9,150 nt of DNA. It comes from CAZYMF01 sp964648215. GTDB lineage: Bacteria > Desulfobacterota > Binatia > HRBIN30 > JACQVA1. The notes under the pieces were generated by a model, which searched no databases, had not been told where the DNA came from, and was given only the letters and a program-made list of their open reading frames with translations. Of this stretch, positions 1 through 9,150 are shown piece by piece. Where the stretch lies: positions 1-9,150 of the forward strand of contig CAZYMF010000197.1 of the NCBI GenBank assembly GCA_964648215.1. The letters run 5' to 3'. Position numbers and translations under genes: made by a program. Every line of letters starts with the position of its first letter. The first letter of the stretch is position 1.

Positions 1-3202
<3,202 letters not shown>

Positions 3203-3203
<1 letters not shown>

Positions 3204-3226
3204 GAGCGCGCGCGCGCGAACGCTCT
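3203..3226 (+). terminator. Weak hairpin after secA
   Basis: AGAGCG (3203-3208, overlapping the last base of the secA stop) pairs with CGCTCT (3221-3226). The loop is 12 nt and is largely alternating GC (3206-3218). No T-run follows, so as an intrinsic terminator it is poor. It is the only stem-forming candidate I noticed in the 58-bp gap between the convergent secA and GH2 genes. Confidence 0.2.
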
Positions 3227-3261
3227 GCGCGCCCTGCTCCGAGCCGAGCGCGATCTTCGGG

Positions 3262-5016
3262 CTACGGTTTCCCGGGCGGCCCGGCGAAGATGGCGCGGAG
3301 CTGCTCCAGCGGCAGCTTGGGCCGGCGGTCGAAGTAGAGCAGGCCGTTGACCTCCTGCTCCACGTCGGTCAGCTGCGTCCACACGAAGCCGCTCAGCCCC
3401 GGCTGCCGGCGCACCGTTTCCATGAGAGCGCGGCAGCGCTCCCGCAACTGCTCGGGCGTGGAGGCCAGGTCGTAGCCCCAGCCCGCGCCGGCGGCGTCCC
3501 CGGCACGGGCGTCGCGCAGAGCGAGACCACCCAGCTCGGTGAGCATGAGCGGCAGGTCGCCGACGTCGACTCCCGGCAGCGCCGCCGGGCGGCCGGGGGC
3601 CAGCGCGGTGGTCGGCTCGCGGATCACCCGTTCGAGGTGACGGCCGAGCTCGGCCGCATCCGCGATGTAGAGGTGGATGCCCCAGATGTCGCCGACCAGG
3701 AAGTGCCAGCCGTCGTTGGCGACCACCGGACGGGTCGGGTCGGCGCTCTTCGTCAGGTGATGGAGCGCTCGCACCCACGACTGCTGGCGCGCGCTGCGCT
3801 CGACGGCGTCGACACCCCAGGACTCGTTGAGCGGCACCCAGGCGATGACGCTCGGGTGCATGCGGTCGCGGTGAACGATCTCCAACCACTCGCGCGTCAG
3901 GTCGCCGACCAGGGCGTCGCCGAAGTCGCGCCCGCTGGGCATCTCTCCCCACACCAGCAGACCCAGCCGGTCCGCCCAGTAGAGCCAGCGCGGATCCTCG
4001 GCCTTCTGATGCTTGCGCGCGCCGTTGAAACCGAGCGCCTTGATCATCTCGACGTCGCGACGGAGATCGTCGTCGCTGGCTGCCGTGTACCAGCCGCCGG
4101 GAAAGTAGCCCTGGTCGAGCACGCCGCGGAAGTAGAGGGGCTCGCCGTTGAGGTGCAGCGATCGCCGCCGCCACGTGACCTCGCGCAGGCCGGCATAGCT
4201 CTGCACGCTGTCGCCGCGGCGTTCGTCCTCGACCAGCGTGAGCGCCACGTCGTAGAGCTCGGGGCTCGCCGGGCTCCACAGGCGCGGCGCCGGCACGGCC
4301 AGGCGCACGCGTCCGGCGCGGCGCTCCTGCATGTAGGAGCGCCCGCGGGCGATCTCCTTCCCGTCGCGCGAGAGCAGCGCTTCGATCTCGCCCCCGAACT
4401 CGCGGTTGGTGGACACCTCGAGCACCAGCTCGCCGCCGTCGCCATGGTAGTGCGACCAGCAGTTCTCGATGTACACGTCGGGCACGGGCTCCAGCCAGAC
4501 CGTCTGCCAGATGCCGGTGACGCGATCGTAGTCGATGCCGAAGGGGGCCGCGCCGACGATCTGCTTGCCGCGCGGCTGGCTCCACACCGGCCGGTCCTCG
4601 GCGCGGACAACGATGGCGTTGGCACCGGGCCGGGCGAGGTCTTGGATCTCGCACGAGAAGGGCGCATAGCCGCCGCGGTGCCCGCCGGCGACGCGACCGT
4701 TGACCCACACCGTGGTCTCGAAGTCGCACGCGCCGATGTGGAGAAGGAGACGCTCACGGAGCAGGTCCGCCGAAATGTCGATCACGCGCCGGTACCACAC
4801 CACCGGATGTGCCTCGCGCGTGCCGATCCCGGACATCTGCGACTCGAAGGAAAACGGCACCACGATGCGCAACGGCATGGTCGCCCCCAGCTCCCAGCCC
4901 TCCCGCCGGCCGCGGTCGTTGTCGTCGAAGGCGAACTCCCAGGTGCCGTTGAGATTGAGCCAGCGCGGCCGCACGCGGTGGGGGCGAGGATACTCGGGAC
5001 GGGGGAGGTCGCTCAC
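3262..5016 (-). CDS. Glycoside hydrolase family 2 protein (beta-galactosidase/beta-glucuronidase-like), cytoplasmic
   Basis: A 584-residue retaining beta-glycosidase of family GH2; the substrate is unknown. Residues ~15-190 form the jelly-roll sugar-binding domain, with LNGTWEFAFD at 22-31, WVNG at 104-107, GGYAPF at 115-120 and the family signature GIDYDRVTGIWQTVWLE at 160-176. An immunoglobulin-like domain follows (~180-280), then a TIM barrel (~285-570). The acid/base is E398 in PLNESW, the nucleophile E494 in LTELGG, and the barrel closes with FVWTQLTDVEQEVNGLLYFDRRPK. The Asn-x-Lys motif that marks bacterial beta-glucuronidases is not seen, so galactosidase, mannosidase or another GH2 activity is more likely. 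No signal peptide is present. The start is a GTG (complement of 5014-5016) with no strong Shine-Dalgarno; it is kept because LNLNGTWEF, near the usual N-terminus of the family, begins only ~20 residues in. It appears to be a single-gene unit, with no transporter or regulator nearby. Confidence 0.93.
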   Translation of the reverse strand: MSDLPRPEYPRPHRVRPRWLNLNGTWEFAFDDNDRGRREGWELGATMPLRIVVPFSFESQMSGIGTREAHPVVWYRRVIDISADLLRERLLLHIGACDFETTVWVNGRVAGGHRGGYAPFSCEIQDLARPGANAIVVRAEDRPVWSQPRGKQIVGAAPFGIDYDRVTGIWQTVWLEPVPDVYIENCWSHYHGDGGELVLEVSTNREFGGEIEALLSRDGKEIARGRSYMQERRAGRVRLAVPAPRLWSPASPELYDVALTLVEDERRGDSVQSYAGLREVTWRRRSLHLNGEPLYFRGVLDQGYFPGGWYTAASDDDLRRDVEMIKALGFNGARKHQKAEDPRWLYWADRLGLLVWGEMPSGRDFGDALVGDLTREWLEIVHRDRMHPSVIAWVPLNESWGVDAVERSARQQSWVRALHHLTKSADPTRPVVANDGWHFLVGDIWGIHLYIADAAELGRHLERVIREPTTALAPGRPAALPGVDVGDLPLMLTELGGLALRDARAGDAAGAGWGYDLASTPEQLRERCRALMETVRRQPGLSGFVWTQLTDVEQEVNGLLYFDRRPKLPLEQLRAIFAGPPGKP

Positions 5017-5085
5017 GGCGATCAGCTCTAGCGCAGGTCGGCGGCCCGGGGCCAGCGGACGAAGGAGAAGAGGAGGAATGAAAGA

Positions 5086-5127
5086 CAGGAAACCGGAAAC
5101 CGGAGACCGGAGACCGGAGACCGGTAA
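5086..5127 (+). repeat. Tandem 7-bp repeat array, forward arm
   Basis: Six consecutive heptamers on the plus strand: CAGGAAA, CCGGAAA, CCGGAGA three times, then CCGGTAA. The preceding heptamer TGAAAGA (5079-5085) may be a degraded copy. The unit is not a multiple of three and the array lies between genes. It is matched by an oppositely oriented array about 40 bp away. Together they suggest a small dispersed repeat element rather than coding DNA. Confidence 0.85.
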
Positions 5128-5163
5128 ATCAGCGTGTTCTCTCCTGCCTTGGACCGCTTTTCA

Positions 5164-5184
5164 TTTCGTGTTTCCTGTCTCCTG
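5164..5184 (-). repeat. Tandem 7-bp repeat array, reverse arm
   Basis: Read on the minus strand, 5184 to 5164 gives CAGGAGA, CAGGAAA and CACGAAA, three heptamers of the same consensus as the forward arm. The 11-mer AGACAGGAAAC is perfectly shared: 5083-5093 on plus and 5180-5170 on minus. The two arms form an imperfect inverted repeat around a spacer of about 36 bp that also holds a TCTCCTG (5140-5146), the same heptamer found at 5178-5184. Confidence 0.75.
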
Positions 5185-5210
5185 TTTTGCGCCGCCTTTT
5201 CGTCTCCACC

Positions 5211-8200
5211 CTAAACGGCGGCGACGTTCCGCCGCCGCCGCTGGATCATCACGCCGCCGAAGATCAGCGACAGGGTGAGAGCGACGGTAACGCCGATCGC
5301 CATTCTCTTCTGGCGCTCGAACTGATGGCCGACGTGGGTGAGCCAGAGGACGCGGGAGAGCTGCGGCCCGGCTTCGTCGTAGGTGGCGAAGTCGAGACCG
5401 GCCGAGATCTGGGCGGCCTGGCGCAGGTAGGAGTTGTCGGCCTGCTGCGCCGACGGGTTGGTCTCCGGCGCCACCGAGGCGCTGATCGCCGTGTACGGGG
5501 TCGTGTCGGGCGTGGTGGTGAAGTAGTCGCGCATGTCGGGAGCGTAGCGATCGTACTGCGACAGCGGTCCCACGCCGAGCAGGAGCTCCATCGTCTTGAG
5601 CATGCTGATGTTCGATTCGTGCTCGTGCGACACGTAGCCGTGCTTGACGTAGGGACCCATGACCAGGCTGAGGGTGCGATGGGCGGAGACGTGGTCCTGT
5701 CCGTCCTGGGCGTCGTCCTCGCTGACGAAGATCGCCATGTCGTTCCAGAACGGGCTGTGACTGAGCGCGTCGACGACCATCCCGAGGGCCTGGTCGTTGT
5801 CGGCAACGGCCGCATCCGGCGTCGGCATGTTCGGCGCGGCGCCGAAGGTGTGATCGTTCGGCAGCCAGATGAACAGGAAGCTCGGCAGATTGCCGTCCGC
5901 CTCGTACTGGTTGAGCTCGGCGATGAACGGCACGGCGCGGTCGTCGACGTCCTTCTTGCTGGCGATGATGTTGGAGGGGTAGTCGAGCTTGAAGTTGGGC
6001 CAGACCTGCTGCGTCAGGATGTCCACGTCGATGCCGGCCGCCCGCAGGGCGTCGAGGTTGCCCTCGAAGATGTCGCCGGTGTGCGCCGCCAGGTTGCTCA
6101 CGCTGCCGGCGGCCTGGACGAGCAAGGGGAACAGGCTGCCCACGCCGCCGCCGTCGATGCCGCTGGCCAGGCGCGAGAGCAGGGCGAAGGCCTCGCCGTA
6201 GACGCGGTAGGAGACCCCCTCGCGGCCGAGCAGCTCGAAGAGGTAGCCGCCCTTGGTGAACCCTTCCTGGCCGGTCTGGGCGACGGCTTCGCTGATGCCG
6301 CCGCCGTTGTAGTTGAAGGGCCAGGTCTTCTCGATCCAGTCGTTGTCGTTGCCCTGATCCGTCCACTCGTGCCCGGGGATCGACACCTCGCCGTCGTTGT
6401 AGAAGTTGTCGCCGAAGGCGAACTGGCGCGCGAGGGCGTGATGATTCGGGGTGATGTTCTCGCCGAACAGGGTCAGGCGCGAGTCGCCGTTTCCGCCCTG
6501 GAGGTCGCCGAAGACCTGATCGTAGGTCCGGTTCTCCTTGAGGATGAAGACGACGTGCTTGATCTGTGCCGACGGCCCGCTGCCAAAATCCACCGGCACG
6601 GCCTGTCGTCTCTCGATGTCCCCGGCGCCGGGGTCGTTGTCGACCCAGTGCAGCGGCACCGGATCGAAGCCGTTGTTGGCGCGGACGGCCACGGTGCCGG
6701 CGTTGAGGTCGTACTGGTCGACGTCGTCGATGATCGATACCGAGCCCTTGATGATGCGGCCGATGTAGTAGGGCGTGCTGCTCATGCTCGTGGTGCTGAT
6801 GTCGACGAGGTCGGCGCCGTTGGCGCCGACACCGACGCCCTTGGCGTTGGCGACGTAGAGCCTCTTGCCGTCCGCCGTCAGGGCGAGCGCGGTCGGGTAC
6901 CAGCCGGTGGGAATGAAGCCGGCCGGGGTAAAGGTCTGCGCCTCGGCATCGACGTCGACGACCTGCACGGCATTGATGCCGGCGTCGGCCACGTAGACGC
7001 GGGTGCCGTCGGGGCTGATGGCCAACGCCTCGGGGTAGAGCCCCTGCAGCGCCAGGCTGCCGTGGCCGGAGTCGAACGGATTGAGGGGAACCTCCGCGAT
7101 GCTCTGCAGCGTCGTGGTGTCGATGACCTGGAGCAGGTCGAGGTTGGTGGCGGTGACGTAGAGGAGCTTACCGTCGGGGCTGAGCGCCATGGCGCTGGGA
7201 TGGCTGCCGCCGAAGACCGTCTTGTTGTCGATCGCTTCGGAACGGCCGACGGGCACGTAGGTCTGATAGGTCGGTTGTGTCGGGTCGCCGAGATTGATGA
7301 CGGCGACGGAGGACATGCTGTTGCTGTTGGGGTCGACGGGCGGCAGCGGGGCCGGGATGACGGTGATCAGCGTGTTACCGTTGTTCAGGCCCCAGGACGA
7401 CACGAAGGCGTGCTGGCCGTCGGCGGAGGTGATTACCGTGTAGGGGAAGTTGCCGATGTTGTCGGCGCGGAACTGGCAGGGAGTCGTCGCGTCGGGGAGG
7501 CACGTGCCCTCGGTTCGCAGATCGATGGTGGTGAAGCTGTTGCTCAACAGGCCGACCACGTAGAGATAGTTGCCGTCCGGGCTCACGGTGAGACCGGTCG
7601 GGTAGGTGCCGTCGGGCAGGGTCGCCACGGGCTCGGCGTCGGCGACGAGCTGGCCGCTCTCGAAGTGGAGCCCTTCGACCCGGTCGTCCTTGCCGTCGGA
7701 GACGTAGACGTGCTGCCCGTCGGGGCTCATGGCGAGGCCGAGGTAGTGCTCGATCGGCACCCGGTTGCCGACGGTGGCCGAAGCGGTGTCGATCACCTGC
7801 AGCTCGCGCTCGGACTCGTCGTTGCCGTAGCCGTCGTTGGTGACGATCAGCCGACCGCCGTCGGGTGACAGCGCGAGGTTGAGGGGGAAGGTGTCGACGA
7901 ACACCTGGGTGCCGGCGGCGCTGACCTTGCGACCGTTGGGAAGGATCCCTTCCGACGCCGACAGCGGGCCGCTGATCTCGTTGGTGACGGGGGCGCGGTA
8001 GACGTTTACGGTGGCGGGACAGCCGCTCAGGGCCGCGTCGACGGCGCGCACCAGCTCGTCGACGGTGACGCGTTCACTGCCGCTGTCGTTGGCGGAGCGG
8101 CACTGCCGCATGGTGGCCGTGCCCAAGGCCACATCGACGCCGGTCACCAGCTCGTCGACCGTGACCACGCCGTCGCCGTTGCAGTCGCCGGCACAGACGT

Positions 8201-8291
8201 TGGCGTGCGCGCGCCAGGCCGGAAGCAGCAGCGCGGCTGCCCCGACGACCGTCAGTGTCCACGAGCCAAGAAGTCTGCGACCTCGTCTCAT
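5211..8291 (-). CDS. Exported YncE-type beta-propeller / alkaline-phosphatase-superfamily phosphoesterase fusion with EF-hand-like N-terminus
   Basis: A 1026-residue protein resembling the 'bifunctional YncE family/alkaline phosphatase family' group. A signal peptide covers 1-30 (MRRGRR, hydrophobic core, then AHA before N31). Residues 33-91 hold a Cys-flanked EF-hand/dockerin-like pair: loop 1 D36-x-N38-x-D40-G41...E47 is intact, loop 2 (68-79) is degraded. Seven S/T-(P/A)-DG turns at 142, 189, 237, 289, 371, 426 and 472, each followed by a beta-strand, indicate a seven-bladed propeller. The phosphoesterase domain (~575-945) starts with KHVVFILKENRTYDQVFGD and contains PNDHT (811-815) and SEDDAQDGQDHVSAHR (857-872), the expected metal-site regions. 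A hydrophobic segment (~996-1016) followed by RRRR suggests a C-terminal membrane anchor with the enzyme outside the cytoplasm. The substrate is unknown; a phosphate monoester or diester, or a phospholipid, would fit the superfamily. The ATG has a perfect AGGAGG 7 nt upstream. Confidence 0.93.
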   Translation of the reverse strand: MRRGRRLLGSWTLTVVGAAALLLPAWRAHANVCAGDCNGDGVVTVDELVTGVDVALGTATMRQCRSANDSGSERVTVDELVRAVDAALSGCPATVNVYRAPVTNEISGPLSASEGILPNGRKVSAAGTQVFVDTFPLNLALSPDGGRLIVTNDGYGNDESERELQVIDTASATVGNRVPIEHYLGLAMSPDGQHVYVSDGKDDRVEGLHFESGQLVADAEPVATLPDGTYPTGLTVSPDGNYLYVVGLLSNSFTTIDLRTEGTCLPDATTPCQFRADNIGNFPYTVITSADGQHAFVSSWGLNNGNTLITVIPAPLPPVDPNSNSMSSVAVINLGDPTQPTYQTYVPVGRSEAIDNKTVFGGSHPSAMALSPDGKLLYVTATNLDLLQVIDTTTLQSIAEVPLNPFDSGHGSLALQGLYPEALAISPDGTRVYVADAGINAVQVVDVDAEAQTFTPAGFIPTGWYPTALALTADGKRLYVANAKGVGVGANGADLVDISTTSMSSTPYYIGRIIKGSVSIIDDVDQYDLNAGTVAVRANNGFDPVPLHWVDNDPGAGDIERRQAVPVDFGSGPSAQIKHVVFILKENRTYDQVFGDLQGGNGDSRLTLFGENITPNHHALARQFAFGDNFYNDGEVSIPGHEWTDQGNDNDWIEKTWPFNYNGGGISEAVAQTGQEGFTKGGYLFELLGREGVSYRVYGEAFALLSRLASGIDGGGVGSLFPLLVQAAGSVSNLAAHTGDIFEGNLDALRAAGIDVDILTQQVWPNFKLDYPSNIIASKKDVDDRAVPFIAELNQYEADGNLPSFLFIWLPNDHTFGAAPNMPTPDAAVADNDQALGMVVDALSHSPFWNDMAIFVSEDDAQDGQDHVSAHRTLSLVMGPYVKHGYVSHEHESNISMLKTMELLLGVGPLSQYDRYAPDMRDYFTTTPDTTPYTAISASVAPETNPSAQQADNSYLRQAAQISAGLDFATYDEAGPQLSRVLWLTHVGHQFERQKRMAIGVTVALTLSLIFGGVMIQRRRRNVAAV

Positions 8292-8298
8292 CGGTACC

Positions 8299-8304
8299 CC
8301 TCCT
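8299..8304 (-). promoter_or_regulatory. Shine-Dalgarno of the phosphoesterase gene
   Basis: The minus strand reads AGGAGG here, 7 nt before the ATG at 8289-8291. This is the clearest ribosome binding site in the window and fixes the start that gives a complete signal peptide. Confidence 0.85.
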
Positions 8305-8317
8305 GCCTGGCGCCCAT

Positions 8318-8346
8318 GCGTAACCGAGGGGGGTGGTCCGCGTCAA
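8318..8346 (-). promoter_or_regulatory. Possible sigma70-type promoter for the phosphoesterase gene
   Basis: The minus strand has TTGACG (8346-8341, five of six matches to the -35 consensus), a 17-nt spacer, then TTACGC (8323-8318) at the -10 position. The -35 and the spacing are good and the -10 is poor. It would give a leader of roughly 20 nt that includes the Shine-Dalgarno. Confidence 0.3.
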
Positions 8347-8373
8347 ATTGATTCAGCGTGAAGTTTGTCCCGT

Positions 8374-8411
8374 CGTGCCTCCGCTGGTGGCGGCCGCGCG
8401 CACCAGGCACG
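8374..8411 (+). promoter_or_regulatory. Bulged stem-loop in the leader of the PPOX gene
   Basis: CGTGCCT (8374-8380) pairs with AGGCACG (8405-8411), and GGTG (8386-8389) pairs with CACC (8401-8404). This leaves a 5-nt bulge (8381-8385) and an 11-nt GC-rich loop. It lies 75 bp before the preferred start of the PPOX gene. It could be an operator-like palindrome, an RNA leader structure or chance in GC-rich DNA; no T-run follows, so it is not an obvious terminator. Confidence 0.3.
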
Positions 8412-8486
8412 CTATCTTGAGGGCGCGGCGGAAATCGGTTAGCGTCGGTGTCAGTTGGCTTCTGCTGTTCTCGTGAGGCGGCAACC

Positions 8487-8897
8487 GTGGCCTATCGGAT
8501 GAGCGGGAAGGTACTGGCCTTCGTAAGAACGCAGCGGGTCGCTCGCCTGGCGACGGTAGGCGCGAAGCGCGTCCCGCACAACGTGCCGGTTTGCACCGTC
8601 AACGTCGCCGGGCACATCTATTTCGCCAGCGCGGCCGGTGCGCGCAAGGTGCGCAACCTGCGGCGCAATCCCGCGGTGACGCTGGCTTTCGATCACTACA
8701 GCGAACGCTGGTCGCAGCTCGCGGGGGCGATGGTCACGGGCACCGCCACCGTCATCGAGCGGGGGCCGCTGTTCGCCCGTGCGCGGCTGTCGCTCTACCG
8801 CAAGTATCGCCAGTACGCCCGCACCGCCCCGATCAAGGAAGGGGAGTCGGTCATCGTTCGCGTCAGCCCCACGGGATGTTTCTCCTGGGGGCTGTAG
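8487..8897 (+). CDS. PPOX-fold (pyridoxamine 5'-phosphate oxidase-like) protein, probable F420- or flavin-dependent
   Basis: A small split-barrel protein of 136 residues resembling the PPOX-class, putative F420-dependent enzymes of the Rv0121 type. Visible family features are VARLATVG (18-25) with PHNVPV (30-35) forming the first barrel strands, the basic stretch ARKVRNLRRNP (52-62) that would contact the cofactor phosphate, DHYSERW (69-75), KYRQY (106-110) and a C-terminal SWGL. It is cytoplasmic, with no signal or membrane segment. The preferred start is the GTG at 8487, with TGAGG 8 nt upstream. An upstream in-frame GTG at 8448 would add 13 residues (SVGFCCSREAAT plus the initiator) that do not resemble the family, and an ATG at 8499 lacks a Shine-Dalgarno. 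Whether the cofactor is F420, FMN or heme cannot be read from sequence alone. It is divergent from the phosphoesterase gene and convergent with hppA. Confidence 0.85.
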   Translation: MAYRMSGKVLAFVRTQRVARLATVGAKRVPHNVPVCTVNVAGHIYFASAAGARKVRNLRRNPAVTLAFDHYSERWSQLAGAMVTGTATVIERGPLFARARLSLYRKYRQYARTAPIKEGESVIVRVSPTGCFSWGL

Positions 8898-8913
8898 CCG
8901 CCCGGTCGCCGGT

Positions 8914-8951
8914 TCGGCAGCGGCTGTCGGTTTGCCGGCAGCCGCTGCCGA
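8914..8951 (+). terminator. Strong intergenic terminator hairpin, possibly bidirectional
   Basis: A 17-bp stem (8914-8930 with 8935-8951) has one T-G wobble (8927/8938) and a TTTG loop at 8931-8934. It begins 16 nt after the PPOX stop and is followed on plus by TTCTTCCTC, a broken T-run. It ends 7 nt before the hppA stop on the other strand. Convergent genes on both sides suggest it serves both, although the minus-strand side lacks a T-run. Confidence 0.8.
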
Positions 8952-8958
8952 TTCTTCC

Positions 8959-9150
8959 TCACATGAACAGAGGCGCCATCACCAGGGTGATGGTGGCGAG
9001 CAGCTTGATCAGGACGTGGATGCTCGGCCCGGCGGTGTCCTTGAAGGGGTCGCCGACCGTGTCGCCGACGACGGCGGCCGTGTGGGCCTCCGAGCGCTTG
9101 CCGCCGTAGTTGCCCATCTCGATGAACTTCTTGGCGTTGTCCCAGGCGCC
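8959..9150 (-). CDS. hppA: Membrane-bound proton-translocating pyrophosphatase, C-terminal end only
   Basis: The last 63 codons of an integral-membrane pyrophosphatase that couples PPi hydrolysis to H+ (or Na+) pumping across the inner membrane. The N-terminal portion lies beyond the window edge. Reading the minus strand from 9150, the peptide contains GAWDNAKKFIE, then NYGGKRSEAHTAAVVGDTVGDPFKDTAGPS (residues ~14-43 of the fragment) and a final hydrophobic helix IHVLIKLLATITLVMAPLFM ending in TGA at 8961-8959. The GDTVGDPFKDT block with its Asp and Lys residues is part of the Mg-PPi active site and is diagnostic. The residue that decides potassium dependence lies outside the window, so the subtype cannot be assigned. 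Confidence 0.95.
   Translation of the reverse strand, partial: GAWDNAKKFIEMGNYGGKRSEAHTAAVVGDTVGDPFKDTAGPSIHVLIKLLATITLVMAPLFM

Noticed and set aside
3206..3218. A 13-nt alternating GC run as a possible Z-DNA or functional repeat
   Set aside because: Short alternating GC runs are expected by chance in DNA of this composition and nothing else marks the site.
3637..5031. A 464-codon open frame antisense to the GH2 gene
   Set aside because: The GH2 frame has the complete domain set and both catalytic glutamates; the antisense product shows no motif and is explained by codon bias.
5078..5278. A possible 66-codon plus-strand gene starting after AGGAGG at 5071
   Set aside because: The AGGAGG lies only 1 nt from the ATG. 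The peptide is made of the heptamer repeat and then runs antisense into the phosphoesterase gene, so it is best seen as repeat DNA.
5187..7868. An 893-codon open frame antisense to the phosphoesterase gene
   Set aside because: It mirrors the true gene: its Val/Asp/Gly/Ala-rich composition comes from the complement of GC-biased codons. It has no domain and no ribosome binding site I could see.

Overview
This looks like a GC-rich Gram-negative chromosome segment, probably from an uncultured deltaproteobacterium-like lineage such as Candidatus Binatota. The clue to the lineage is the Cys-flanked DCNGDG...VTVDELV calcium-loop pair at the N-terminus of the secreted phosphoesterase. From memory, this pair is common in proteins of such genomes. 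The assignment is an inference and was not checked. Apart from one small repeat element, the window shows no sign of mobile DNA, CRISPR or defence genes.

Layout. (1) 1-3203, plus strand: secA without its first ~95 codons. It carries an unusually large charged helical insertion of about 280 residues in the second nucleotide-binding domain. (2) 3262-5016, minus strand: a complete cytoplasmic GH2-family glycoside hydrolase, convergent with secA. (3) 5017-5210: intergenic DNA with two oppositely oriented arrays of a degenerate 7-bp unit. (4) 5211-8291, minus strand: a 1026-residue exported protein made of signal peptide, EF-hand/dockerin-like pair, seven-repeat YncE-type beta-propeller, alkaline-phosphatase-superfamily phosphoesterase and C-terminal membrane anchor. 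(5) 8292-8486: a divergent intergenic region with a possible promoter for the phosphoesterase and a leader stem-loop for the next gene. (6) 8487-8897, plus strand: a small PPOX-fold flavin/F420-type protein. (7) 8914-8951: a strong hairpin between convergent genes. (8) 8959-9150, minus strand: the last 63 codons of hppA, the membrane proton-pumping pyrophosphatase.

No shared pathway is evident. The genes alternate in strand, each seems to be its own transcription unit, and the phosphoesterase may be a client of the SecA machinery because it has a signal peptide. I see no clear new multi-gene system. The items most worth a second look are the SecA insertion with its regular tyrosine spacing, the inverted heptamer arrays at 5079-5184, and the multi-domain architecture of the phosphoesterase.
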